Part shown: positions 47,468 to 59,036 of the stretch, one piece after another
Position numbering within the stretch: the stretch's first letter is position 1
How the letters are laid out: every line of letters starts with the position of its first letter
Assembly: GCA_020747065.1 (NCBI GenBank)
Contig: JAGMVK010000012.1
Location: 992,001 to 1,056,000 of the forward strand
DNA length: 64,000 nucleotides
Source: Cadophora sp. MPI-SDFR-AT-0126
Taxonomy: Eukaryota; Ascomycota; Leotiomycetes; Helotiales; Ploettnerulaceae
Direction: 5' to 3'
Position numbers and translations under genes: made by a program
The notes under the pieces: model-generated
The model's database searches: none
What the model was told of the DNA's origin: nothing
What the model saw: the letters and a program-made list of their open reading frames with translations, nothing else

Positions 47468-49388
47468 ATGGCAGACATCACGGAGAAGCACATGGACTCT
47501 CATGTCGCCGAACATGACGATAACGACCGCTCTCTTGACAAGAACACCGTTGTGGCCACCAAGGTCCTCATCGGTGATGAGACCTTCAACCAGGCCATGC
47601 TCAAGGAGCCCCCGAATCCTCGCAATTTGGTCGCCATTCAACTTTACCTCATCTCAGTTGTTGGATTCTGCTGCTCAACCTCCAACGGATTCGACTCGTC
47701 TCTCTTCGGTAATCTTCTTTCCCAAAAGAAGTTCACCGACTTCTTCAGCGTCAGCAATGTGGGAATTGGAGCTGGTATTGTCAGCTCAATGACCCAGATT
47801 GGTGGTGTTGCAGCTCTCCCATTCATTGGCCCGGCCATCGATACCTTCGGCCGCAGAGTTGGTATGTTCATTGGAGCTAGCATTATCATTATGGGTGTTA
47901 TCATTCAGGGAACTGTCATCAATACCAACAACACCGGTCAATTCATGGGTGGTCGATTCTTCATGGGCATGGGTGTTTCCATCATTGCCTCAGCTGGCCC
48001 TTGTTACGTTGTTGAGATTTCTCATCCAGCTTATCGTGGCATTGTTACTGGTTTCTACAATGTCTTCTGGTATGTTTCCACGAAAGCCAAAATTGTATGT
48101 GTTCCATAACTAATGAAGGTAGGCCCGTTGGTGCCCTCGTTGCTTCCAGCGCTTGCCGAGGCTGTCTCTCTCTGTCTGGTAACGCATCTTGGATCGTCCC
48201 TATTTGGCTTCAGGCCATGTTCCCAGGTGTCGTTTTCCTCGCTGCCTGGTTCCTCCCAGAATCCCCACGTGTAAGAAAACCAAACTTGCGCATATGACTT
48301 ATCTTCGGTATACTGACCATAATCTTTAGTGGCTCTACACCAACGGCAAGCAGGAGCAAGCCAAGGCATTCCTCACCAAGTGGCACGGAAATGGCAACCC
48401 CGACAGCGAGTGGGTTAGACTACAGATGTGGGAATACGAGGCACATCTGGAGCTCGACGGTGCCGACAAGAGATGGTGGGATTACCGCGCGCTCTTCAAG
48501 AACAGAACCTCCCGATACCGTCTTGCCTGCAACTGCGTTGTTTCTCTCTTCGGTCAATGGGCTGGTAACGGTATGTATCCTGTCCAACCACTTGGAGCAT
48601 AAGTGGCTAATCATCCCACCAGGCGTCGTCTCATACTTCCTCAGTGGTGTGTTGGACACTGCCGGTGTCAGCGACACCACCATGCAGAACAACCTTTTCG
48701 TCGTTATGAACGCTGTTCAGTGCATCGTCTCCTTCATCGGCAGTATGTTCGTTGACAAGATCGGTCGTCGCCCTCTTTTGATCTGGGTCAACGTTGGATG
48801 TTCCATCTGCTGGATCGGTGTTACTGCCGCATCCTCTGTTATTGCACCAGAAGTTGCTCAAAGAAAGGCGATTGAAGATGCTGGTGGCGTTTGGGATACT
48901 TCCCTGGGCAACAAGTCAGCAAGTGCAGCCACTGTTGCTATGATCTACATCTTCCAGGCTGTCTACTCTTTCGGATGGACTCCACTTCAAGCCCTCTACC
49001 CGGTCGAAGTTCTCTCCTTCGAGATGCGTGCCAAGGGAATGGCTTTCTCCAACTTGTTCGTTACCTGCGGTACTCTCGTCAACCAATTTGGATTCCCCGT
49101 CGCTCTTGATAATATCAAGTGGAAGACCTACATTGTCTTCATGATCTGGTGTCTCATCCAAGCTGCCATCATCTGGTATTTCATCCCCGAGACCAAGAAC
49201 CGCACTGTAAGTCTACCTGATATTCTCTACTTCGAACAATTGCTAACGATTTGCAACAGCTCGAGGAACTTGATGAGATCTTCAGCGCCAAGAACCCAAG
49301 AAAGGCATCCACTGCCAAGAAGGCGCTCAACCTCGATGAGCACAACAATGTTGTTGGTGTTGAGGATGTCAACAAGGGATCTGCTTAA
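47468..49388 (+). CDS. MFS sugar transporter, lactose-permease/hexose type
   Basis: Five exons: 47468-48069, 48123-48270, 48330-48570, 48623-49206 and 49260-49388, 567 residues with 12 expected transmembrane helices. Sugar-porter signatures are present: DTFGRRVGMFIGA after TM2, GRFFMGMGVSI, PESPRW after TM6 (across an intron), DKIGRRPLLIW after TM8 and PETKNRTLEE at the C-terminus. AGNGVVSYFLSG and SFGWTPLQALYPVEVL are like the LAC12/hexose transporter branch of fungi. The cytosolic N-terminus is acidic. It probably imports a disaccharide or hexose with protons; the substrate cannot be read from sequence. The gene stands alone behind a 2 kb upstream region. Confidence 0.92.
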
Positions 49389-51956
49389 ATGCATCGGCCC
49401 AGATTCTGACCACTGGTCACCAAAATTTTTGAAGGAATATGCTGTGGTAAGGGAAGACGCTGAGAAGCCAATAGCTTCCAAGCATAAATTTGGCAATAAC
49501 GCTACGACCTCGTATAGCACTTTTAATTTATGTTTGACTGAGAAGTTTGTTCCATTGTCTGCTTGTGACTTATTCATGATCTGTGTATACATCAGCTTCG
49601 AATTCCTGTTCATATGCTAGCCCGGGACAGGACTTGACTAAGAAGCATCTTGAATATCCTTGAAATATCCTTGATTCGATGGTTGAAATCAGAACTTGGC
49701 CATCAAATCGTTACAACATTGAGCCCTCGCTCCGGGACCGAACGACGCGGTAACCTCGACACTAGGTGCTACAAGAACCAATTTTGCATGCAATTCTGAA
49801 ATCTTACAATGCATGAACATGGAGGTTCTCACACGGGAACAGTCAACTCCGTGAATCCTTGGCCGGCTTTCCACGTGGTTCGAGACGATTGTCCTTGGTG
49901 GCTTAGGGACAATTCTCGACAACTATGCCTCTTTTCGTCAAAGGTTTTGCTCGTTCATGCACCAGAGCCAGGGAGTGCGGAGCTGTCAGGATGGCCAACC
50001 TTTTGGTAATTTTTTCGACAGTGGTATATGACTGAAACGGAACGCCACCTCATGTTCACTTGCTTGAAATTTGAAACACAATGCTAGGAGAGGATCTTCA
50101 ACGGTTTTTTGCCATGACGTGAATTGGGCAAGACTTCGTATGAAGACACTAAAATATGTCAAGCTCAGCAACGAAACTTTGATTCCCCGGCGGCCATTCC
50201 TTCTGCTTGGTTCCTAACCTTCAGAGTCTACTATTACCTCCACTGAAAATCTATTCTGACTGTTACCCAGTATAGACGTCACCCTCGCATCCTTCCAAAT
50301 CGAGTTGAGCATTCTCGGCCCAGTACCTCCTAGCTCAGACACTCGAGCAGCAGGATGGCAGGTATCTGCATTACAGGTAATGACCGCCTCCTCATTGCCC
50401 GAGGAAAAGTCAACCATCCAAGTGAGGCTATGGGGACATTCATACGGTGAAGTGCATGATGACTTCGATCAGTCTCATGGAAAAGCTAGTTGAACTTATC
50501 ATAAAGTTCCCAGTCCAGACCGAAGAAACAACATCGACTTTCAGAGACGCTCTAGTCACGATCGATACATCGAGGGAAAAATAAAAGAACATGCTTAGCC
50601 TGTCAAATGAAGCGAAAGAGGCAGGTTCCTCATGCCATGGGCAGTACATCTGAGTCTTCAACTCATTCACCAGGAGCTTTTCTTCAATTTCCCTGGACCA
50701 AACTGCAGGAATCAGTGGCTCATTCGTGTAAGGATGTTGTTTGGACTGGAAGTCCTAGAGATATTAGGCGCAAAATTCTTTTTAGACTTTCAAATTTTAG
50801 GTAAACAAAGCGGTGCGGTGAGAAAGGAGAAAGCAGCATCACCGCTGAACAAGAATTGATTCAAAATTAGTAGTCCTTCCATTTCTGAGACCGAGACTGC
50901 ATCTCTCATTAGCACTGAACTTTTTCCAGGTCTTTAAACTCATTTCCTAGAAGCAAAGTGGCACTTGTGAAGTCGCCGACCGTGTGAAATAAGCGAGAGG
51001 ATAAAAATTTGGCCTCCTTCGTTCCACTCCATATGGGACCGAAGCCGAAGAACAAATCGCACTTTTCAGCGAAACAATATGAAACGACAAACCTTTCCAT
51101 ATTCGCTATCTTCAGCCCCAAAAACGAAGAAGCAGAAAGATAAAAAGGAATAAAATTGGTAAAAACAGCAAAACTCAACTGGAAGCTCGACACTCGGATG
51201 CGTGTGAGGTTCCAGTCTACAAACCTAATTTAGTAGGTTATATCGATTCGATTCAATCCGTCGGTGAATTTGGTGTTCGTATAGGAACCGCTTTGACCTG
51301 AAGCACGCCGACGTGGCCGCCCACGGTTATGAAAAGGTATTGCTTATTTCGTTACATGGTGACGAGAGCGACGTATTTGTATGGGGGAACTTACCGCACC
51401 CGCGCGATGCCCAGTAGAGCGCTCAACATGTTCTTTCCGTCCTAACCTCATCATCGAGGCGTCAAATTTTTTCTAGGGATTTCCTAGGCTACTATAAGTA
51501 AGGTCCCTCCTACAATTTCAGTGCATGTTGTATATCTTCAATGATAACGTTGCCCCCAGATCCAGCAGCAGCCTTATGTACGTTTGTTTACTTTCCAATA
51601 GGGTCGGACCTAAATAAAAATTCCGACCCTCCAACTCACCACTTCCCAGGGGACAATGCCTTTGTCTTTGTTCCTCCTTCCCGCGACTCCAATACGCACA
51701 CGGCTTCCGAACAATCCTTGTGGAATGGCACTTCGCCCCTTCCTTTGTCTTTCAACAAAGATCCGCCACAATGTTATTCAAATCTGGAGAACAGCTCTTT
51801 CATCCCCGTATGCTCTTGTTCCATCTGAAGTATATCAGTCATACCATACAAGCTATCTCTTTCCTCCCTCTGCTCCGGCACCAGCTATCTACATACTACC
51901 ATTGTTACACCAAAGGACCTACACCACGTATCCGCAAACGACCTCCTCCACTCAGT
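49389..51956. other. long intergenic stretch with possible minus-strand coding remnants
   Basis: About 2.6 kb. Minus-strand pieces at 50214-50420 (with ELGGTGPRMLNSIWKDARV) and about 50600-50760 (with VWSREIEEKLLVNELKTQMY and CPWHEEPASFASFDR) have protein-like composition, but I could not join them with acceptable introns. They may be a decayed or poorly spliced gene of unknown kind. The rest shows nothing. The 3' end is the promoter of the next gene. Confidence 0.3.
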
Positions 51957-52868
51957 ATGCAACAACTCACCATCCCAACTACTCCTCCACCCTCATCCAC
52001 ATCCAGCTCCCGCTCCACCTCACCAACTCCCATTCGCGAATCCTGCCTACAATGCCATCTGCTCTCCATGCGGTGCTCATTCATGTCCAGGGGCGCACCC
52101 GCATCTCAATCTAAACGGCAAATCCAGACTCCAAGCCCACTCGCAAGCCTAGTCGTAGCTTGGGATTCAGACCCAAATACAGTATCAGATGAGATTGTAG
52201 ATGTAGATGCCCTGTATACAGATCCTACTGTAACATGCACCCGCTGCTTCAACTCCGGAGAAGACATCTGCGTGCACCGCACCAAGATCCTCTCCCTCTC
52301 CTCATTATCATCCTCCTCCTCCTCTTCCTCTTCCTCTTCCTCTTCTTCCAATCCTCCATCCATATCATCCACCACCATATCCTTCCCACCCACCCCTCCT
52401 AAATCCTCCTCTTCATCCCAATGCTTTCCAAACTCCAGCCCTCCGATGTCCAACCGCCCAACACCCAAATCCCAATCCCAAAAATCCACATCCACAATCA
52501 CCACCCCTATCGCCACCTCCCCAGACCCCGAAAACCACACCTACCACGCCCCTCTCCCCCCTTCACTAATCCCCCCCTCAACCCTGCAATCCAAAATCTC
52601 CTCCCTCTTCATGTCTTACCACGAGCGCCGCCGAGATACCTTCGCACTCCCTCTCCCCGGCCCAGGACACGGGAGAGAGTTTTTGAAGCCGCTGGAGTTG
52701 AGGTTGGAGAGGGGTCAGGTTGGGAAGAGGATGTTTGAGGGCGAGGATGGGACTGAGTATGATGAGGTGTGGGTGTGGGATGAGGATAATAGTGGAAGGA
52801 GACAGAGGGAGGGGGAGGCAGGTAAGAAAGATGATGGAGAGGGTGAGGAGGACGAGGAAACATCTTAG
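51957..52868 (+). CDS. protein with widely spaced six-cysteine motif (Zn2Cys6-like)
   Basis: A single exon of 303 residues from the ATG at 51957; the frame is open upstream to 51720, but the earlier part is not conserved-looking. Six cysteines occur as C30-x2-C33-x6-C40 and C94-x2-C97-x7-C105. The two halves have the spacing of a fungal Zn2Cys6 cluster (CX2CX6C and CX2CX6-8C), but the linker between them is 53 residues instead of 5-12. A serine run coded by a TCC/TCT microsatellite (about 52290-52350) follows. The C-terminal third is charged and ends in an acidic tail. It could be a degenerate transcription factor or another zinc protein; no activation or middle-homology domain is seen. It is convergent with the malic enzyme gene. 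Confidence 0.7.
   Translation: MQQLTIPTTPPPSSTSSSRSTSPTPIRESCLQCHLLSMRCSFMSRGAPASQSKRQIQTPSPLASLVVAWDSDPNTVSDEIVDVDALYTDPTVTCTRCFNSGEDICVHRTKILSLSSLSSSSSSSSSSSSSSNPPSISSTTISFPPTPPKSSSSSQCFPNSSPPMSNRPTPKSQSQKSTSTITTPIATSPDPENHTYHAPLPPSLIPPSTLQSKISSLFMSYHERRRDTFALPLPGPGHGREFLKPLELRLERGQVGKRMFEGEDGTEYDEVWVWDEDNSGRRQREGEAGKKDDGEGEEDEETS
52309..52351 (+). repeat. TCC/TCT trinucleotide microsatellite in coding sequence
   Basis: A pyrimidine-rich trinucleotide tract encodes a run of serines in the six-cysteine protein. Such tracts expand and contract easily, so the run length probably varies between strains. Confidence 0.75.
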
Positions 52869-53314
52869 GAGAAAGAACGATTGCAATTTCGTATTTTGTA
52901 GGTAAGTAGGTAGGGCAAGCCGAAAAACACATGCAGATAGTGTGAACAGCCGCTACTAGGTATCCAACCACCCGAGGAAAATTTAACGCAGACTTGCAGG
53001 TTGGCCAACCAGTTTCCCAATAGTGGTAAAAGCATCTATCTATCCGAGCCATTCCATCCCATTGCATTTCATTGCATTGCACTAGGTCCATTTGTATCCC
53101 ACCCAGTAAAGCACGTTGTGAACGAACCGGTGAAGTCCAGGTCCAATCCAACTTTTCCTTCCCAAACAAGCACAAGCAGTTTTCCCTTCGCACCAGTGTA
53201 ATTAGTATATAGTCGTACAAACCTGCCAATTTCTGAAACCTGAATCCAGAAGCGTGACCGTGCCTCCCCGTGTGAGTAAGTTGGCGTCCTCCACCATGGC
53301 CAATCAGCCACATT
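52869..53314. other. convergent 3' ends
   Basis: About 450 bp between the six-cysteine gene and the malic enzyme gene. No gene is seen. Confidence 0.5.
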
Positions 53315-55580
53315 CTAAAGGTTCGCACGCAACATTGTCTCCGTTGTCGGATCATACATCCTCGCCTTAATCCAAGTGTCCAGCTCCGCATCACCCAAGC
53401 CCCGAATGCTTGGTTCGCGATCCAGTCCCTGTCGTTGAGCTTCACGGATGACTTCGCGAGCGACAATGACACTGACGTCCCGGATACGGTCGAGCTCAGG
53501 GTACAGTCGGCCATCGGCGAGTTCGGAGGGGGTGATGGCATTGCTGAGGGCTACGGCGGACGCGTATATCATTTCTTGGGTAATGTGTACAGACTTGCAG
53601 AGGATGGAACCGAGTCCGATGCCGGGGAAGACGTACATATTGCTAGGGTTATTAGCGAGCGTGGACTGTGTGAGCCGGAATGGATGAGACCTTACTTTCC
53701 CTGACTTGGAATCATGACTTTTCCTTTATATAAGTATGGTTGGAAGGGACTACCGCTGGCGAAAATGGCTTTTCCGTCGGTGTGCTTGATGGCTTCTTCG
53801 AATGTACATTCGGAGTTGCTTGATGGGTTTGACAGAGGGAAGATAATTGGGTTAGGATTCAACTTCGCCATAGTCTTGAGGATCTTTTCGTCGAAGATAC
53901 CGCGGATGGTGGAGAGTCCCATGAGAATGGTCGGTTTGACGAAGTCGACGACTTCTGAGAGAGTCTTAAACTGTTGGCCGTTATTGTCGTCGCGAGAGAA
54001 GTAGACTTTGTGTGGGGCCAGTCTGTCTCCTCTGTCATTTGTGATGAGACCCTAGGATTGTAAGTCAGAGGCTTCAAAATGTACTACAAAACGTACCTTG
54101 GTATCAACAAACCAGAAGCAACGTCTGGCCTCATCCTCAGTCAATCCCTCCTTGATGAAGTACTCAACGATCTGCTTAGCAACACCAACACCAGCGCTTC
54201 CAGCACCCATAAAAACGGCACGTTGATCCTTGACTGGAACACCGCTCTTCTTAAGAGCGTTGATGGTGCCAGCGAGCATGACAGCGCCAGTTCCCTGGAT
54301 GTCGTCATTGAACATGGCGTACTTGTGTTGATATCTCTCCAGAGCCGGGAAAGGATTCTTGAAGTCCTCGAATTGGACCACAATACTGCATCAAATCAGC
54401 ATTTCCATCTTTAAAACAAGTGACAGTACCAACCCAGGCCACATCTTGTTCAACGCAACCATAAGCTCATCCAAGAAATCAGCCTCCTCCTGCTCCGACA
54501 CTTTCGGCATCTTGGCACCCATGTACAACGGGCTGGCTAACAACTCCTTATTGCTGGTTCCAAGGTCAAGACACAATGGCAGGGTCGCCTCAGGTCGAAT
54601 TCCAGCACATCCTGTATAGAGAGCTAGCTTTCCAACGGGAATTCCCATACCATTGACACCGAGATCGCCAAGTCCGAGGATTCGCGAGCCATCTGTCACG
54701 ACGGTGATTTCGACATTGGGTTGAGGCCAGTTTTGGAGGACTTCGAGGATGTGGCCACGGTCTTTGTAGGATATGTATAGACCTGGAGAAGTTAGTAATT
54801 AGGATGCAGAGGTCTGGCTTTGGAAAAACGAGAGATTGTAAGGGGTAATGTCATATCCAACCACCACGACATAACATATTCTCAACAACGTACCTTCAGG
54901 TTGTTGATAGATCTCTGACCACTTCAAACACGCTTCTCCCACCACCGGAGTATAAATTAATGGAGCAACAGTCTATTTGCAAAATACCCCAAACAAGAAA
55001 TTAGTCACGTGTCCATCCCACTTCGGAAAGAAGAGGCTGAAAAAGGGGATGCAAAACGAACCGTGAAATTCGTGAGGACGAGCCGGTAGAAGAGATGGAT
55101 GTTGCTGTTTCGCAAGTTGCTTAGATAGATGTATTTCTCGATAGGTGTCGTCTTGGAAGCTAGCTGCTTGAGACCTGGAGAATTGGCACGTTAGATGAGG
55201 AAGGGAGGCCAATGGGGGTTGGCAGGACTCACATCGAGTGAGCTGGAGGGCATGGCTTTCGACATTTGGAGGCGTGAGACCGTGGACACCGAGCTTGTCT
55301 CTCAATTCAATGGGGTACGAAGTATCAGGATGGACACTGTTATCCCATCAATTAGAATCTGAAAGCTAAGGTACAAGGTATCACGGGCACTAAAGTAAAC
55401 TTACTTGGCTCTGCTGGGAGCAGTATTGTCCACGGGCACAGGTGCCATCTTGACTGCTGCAGCTGCGACGGAGGACGAGAGTCGTGTAGGGATCGTAGGA
55501 ATATTGGAAGGTAAGACTTTCTTCGTTGCAGTTGTGTGCCGGTAGATTTGACGACCTATGGTACCTTTTATCCCGGCCAT
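53315..55580 (-). CDS. MAE1: NAD-dependent malic enzyme, mitochondrial
   Basis: Eight minus-strand exons: 55580-55405, 55336-55233, 55174-55062, 54972-54894, 54782-54434, 54385-54097, 54051-53696 and 53642-53315, giving 597 residues. Family blocks are complete: PLIYTPVVGEACLKWSEIY, TDGSRILGLGDLGVNGMG, KLALYTGCAGIRPEATLP, VVQFEDFKNPFPALERY, the NAD-binding GAGSAGVGVAKQI, KPTILMGLSTIRGIF and MYVFPGIGLGSILC. It decarboxylates malate to pyruvate. The first 44 residues (MAGIKGTIGRQIYRHTTATK onward) are basic and Ser/Thr-rich without acid, a mitochondrial presequence. A second in-frame Met (start at 55448, MAPVPVDN) has a stronger context and could give a cytosolic form. Confidence 0.95.
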
Positions 55581-56657
55581 TGGAGATTGATTCTCGTGGA
55601 GTCGAGTCGAGCCGGCTTCTGTTTCCTTTTTGGTGCCTCGGTTCGGGTTGTTGGGCTGGGGATGAAATTCACGGAATTCCTGTTCACGAGTGATGACTGA
55701 ACACTTTTTTTTTGTGGCAAGCGAGTTGAAAAGTCAGGTAAAATCTGAAGACTGAGGGAAAGTGCCAATGATCATCGGAGAGAGAGAGAGAGCAGGCCGG
55801 GATGACGTGAGGTAGGTGCAAAAGCGTTCAATTGCCTCTTACGATTAACAAGTCCCTTTCAGTACTGTACTTTGGATTTGTTTGTAAAAATTCACATGTG
55901 TAGAGGACGTGCAAGCTGGGGGTCACAGCTTCTATCTTTTGTTGCTCACTCACTCACCCTTCCCTCCCTTCCCCGCATTCTGTGAGTCAGGTCTGGTTGA
56001 GAAATTAAATAAGGTATGGGATGGATGTATGTTTCGGTCTCGATGGTTTGTTGAGACTCTGAGACTGCGGACATTGGCTCGGAGGCTTTTGGGGCTTTTA
56101 CTTTTTGGCTTTTCTGCTTGCTCAATTATCGTGAGGCCAGACCGGATTGGCAAGCGGTCAGCCAGAACCTTGTCTCACATCCACACATTGCTCCTACATC
56201 GCTCACTCAGCTCCGACTTTCTCCTATTTTTGTGCACACTAATTCCTACGCGGCGGCATACATTGCATTCTTTATTGGCTACTTGACTTTCTGCTTGAAG
56301 CCTTCCCGAACTTCAGAACACGACTCTACGGAACTCCGAGGCGAGAGCTTAATACGCCGAATGTATGCATGGATGTATGCATGTATGCAGTGTGTCAGAT
56401 GTCCGGGAGTGGTTGAGATGCACCAGGCACCGAATTGTGCTGTGTTTACGGTACTTACGACCAGGCCAACCTGGCGACATGCTCTTGTCTGTGGGGATCC
56501 CCCGTCGCTTTGTGGGTTCATGGTGTCTCGTGTGAACTGTTCCGGAGAATGTCCTCGTGTTTGCATTGCATTTCATTCGTCTTCTATTGATCCAACACTT
56601 TTCATAGTGTACAGTAACGCATCCAGCTCCCGCCAATAGCACTTAAGCTTCCCAGCC
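55581..56657. other. intergenic stretch
   Basis: About 1.1 kb holding the malic enzyme promoter and the 3' flank of RAI1. A short (GA)n tract lies near 55780-55793 and a GTATGCAT-rich patch near 56357-56390. No gene is supported. Confidence 0.45.
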
Positions 56658-58515
56658 CTACAAGCCAAGAACATATGCCCCAGTCGACACCACTGCTTGA
56701 GTACCGGTGGTACCATTTCCAGAGCTTGCGGCTGACCCAAGCTCATGTTCTGGCTCTGGCTCAGCAACAGGAGAAGGCAATGGAACATCCAGCGCCAATT
56801 TGATTCTCCAGTTGATAAACTCGTCTGAGATAATATCGCCATGTCCAGCTTCCTCAATTCGGAATACCTCAATTGCAGGCGATCGTTCCTTCCTCCGAAT
56901 CCGCCAGACACCATCGCCTTTGATTGTCGCTCTTAGAACTGCACGATATTAGCATTACATCAAATTGTTGCGAACATCCGACAAACTTACAGTCAAGCAA
57001 ACTCGCCGCAAAATTAATACACATGTTCCCATCCCAGGTCCCCTTCCCACGCCTCTTCACCGTACTAGGTATCGAAGCTGTATCCATTTCTTCAACTCTC
57101 TTCAGATAGCCATCCTGCGTCCGGAATCCCACGATGATTTTAGGCACACCGAGGAGGAAGGACTGTATCCAGAATTTCATGAGCTTCCGCTCCAGGTTCA
57201 TGAGATCACCATCATGCCGGATTTCTGCTGAGGTTTTGAGTTCTACCCATTTGATAGGACCTCCATCCACGGGCTTAGAATCCCATACTACAATCAGTCA
57301 GTGTTGGCTGTTGTTATCCGAGGAGAATTTGTACGTACATGCGTCTACTTCACCACCAAGGATCATCGTCGTGCTTCCAATCCCCGTCGTTACAACAGAG
57401 CAATACTGTGCATGGTTGTTTACAATTTCGTTCTCTCGATTCTCGATATATTCTCTAGGAGTCTCGTCCCACGGCCGTGGTAATAGGCACAAAGTCTCGA
57501 ATTTGTATCCTTGAAACCGTCAGTAAGTCAGAATCATGATCTCCATCCAAAACTCACCCCAAAAGCTCATCATATCCTGCGACGGCCTTCCTGGCTGAGA
57601 AAACTGCCGTGATTGCCGTGCCTGTGATTGTCGCTTGTACTCGTGATTTTCTTCGATGAAACTGCTTGATTCAGTACATTTCATTAAGGTTGTATCTGGA
57701 AGCATACATTGTACGCTTCACAATAAGTTGTTAGCTAGACTCGCAGATTGAGTTGGAATCAAGGAGTGCCCACTTGGAAGAGTGTCGCGTTCATCTCAAA
57801 GCTTCAAACTCGTTAGCTGTTGCCCACCTCTCAGATCAAAGACCCTCACCCATCTCTATCACTAAAAATCGCACCCATAATCTGCACACACCACATTCAT
57901 TAGCCAACCATCTCCAAAATATCCGTCAATACCGCCCAAGAAAACATACCTTCGTCATCATGCCTCTCCACGTGATGACATCCGTCTCAACACGTTTATC
58001 TATCTCTTTCTCAAGTGCCATGATAGTCTTCAGAAGACTGTCCAGATGATCATCTGCGGCATCGTCGAGCTTCTCGAACGTGTCGAAGCCGCGAGAGAGG
58101 TCGGCCCCTATTGTGGGCGGGTAGTAGTATCGTATGGATGAGTCGTCGAGGCGGAATTGGTGCTTGTCATCGTACGAAAAGTAGGCTATTTCCTGAAGTG
58201 GAGTCAGTGTTGCTGCAAATTCGGAGATGAGATGTGAGTTAATGAAGGCAGGGACTTATGATGAGCCAAAACATGAGTTGCGACCACGCTGAACTCTGTG
58301 AAGAGAGAGACTGTATATCTCAAACGCAAAGATTGGGACGAAAGAAAAAGCAGGCTAAATGCCAAGGTACCCAAAGCCAATAAACAGATGCTCTCTGAAG
58401 CATCGGTGCTTCTCAGCCTCAACGGAATGTAAACACAACATACCTTCGGCCTCTTAATGGCAGCACTCTGCCCGACGAACCTGCCAATAGGCTGGATATC
58501 GAATGTTTTACTCAT
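56658..58515 (-). CDS. RAI1: decapping nuclease RAI1 (DXO family), with an 8-nt microexon
   Basis: Nine minus-strand exons: 58515-58444, 58192-57950, 57881-57850, 57801-57774, 57715-57708, 57661-57558, 57509-57339, 57287-56991 and 56938-56658, giving 411 residues (yeast 387). The 8-nt exon CGTACAAT is required to read through NATLFQ-RTIFIEENHEYK, which matches the family. Active-site regions are present: the Arg/Lys-rich start, the Glu/Asp motifs around ILGGEVDA and KWVELKTSAEI, and WIQSFLLGVPKIIVGFR. RAI1 binds and stimulates the 5'-3' exonuclease Rat1 and removes incomplete caps in the nucleus. Several exons are very short (32, 28 and 8 nt). The ATG chosen is the one directly before SKTFDIQPIG; in-frame upstream Mets exist. 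Confidence 0.9.
57708..57715 (-). other. 8-nt microexon of RAI1
   Basis: Flanked on the minus strand by an upstream 58-nt intron (57716-57773, with a GCTAAC branch site and GAAG end) and a downstream 46-nt intron (57662-57707, GTATGC to AGCAG). Without these 8 bases the frame of exon 4 does not connect to the FIEEN exon by any acceptor I tried. Confidence 0.8.
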
Positions 58516-59036
58516 GCTTATTGACCTCGCTGTACACCATAATGAACCAGTCGATGTTGCGGCCCTTTTAAGAATTACCGGCATGCGGTTGATGTTTGAT
58601 GGAAGCTCCAGCTTGCCTTTTTGAGAAGGATGCTTAGCGGTTTGCTTCAGGCTTCATGCACCCCACAATCGCCGAGCGAGCTAAGACGTAGAGGTAGTCT
58701 TTATGGACTCAATTTGGACACAGTGGACCGGAACTCATAATAATTAAGGATCATCATTTAAGAAAACTACTCCAGGTTAAAACACGTAATCATTTTGATG
58801 ACATTATAACGGGCTGTTTTCTTGGACTTTCAAGGAATAGATGCACTTGAACTCACCCTCCCAGCAGCCGCTTGCTGAAACCCCCACCAACAAACCATAG
58901 CCTAGCCTCGCCTGAAGCCTCGCCAATACATACCAACAACAAACGACACTCTTTACCCTCTTCCAAACATCCCTTACCTCCCATCCTCACCAACAAACAC
59001 CACCCTCCCTCCACCAATCCCCTCCCTACCGACACA
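58516..59036. promoter_or_regulatory. divergent promoter of RAI1 and the 160-residue protein gene
   Basis: About 520 bp between opposed start codons. The + strand close to 59036 is C/A-rich and open upstream in frame, probably 5' UTR. No site is assigned. Confidence 0.4.

Noticed and set aside
52106..52540. Minus-strand frame rich in Glu/Asp
   Set aside because: It is the complement of the TCC/TCT serine repeat of the six-cysteine gene.
56349..56410. GTATGCAT-rich patch as a possible satellite or origin
   Set aside because: Only a few imperfect units; too short to call a repeat array.
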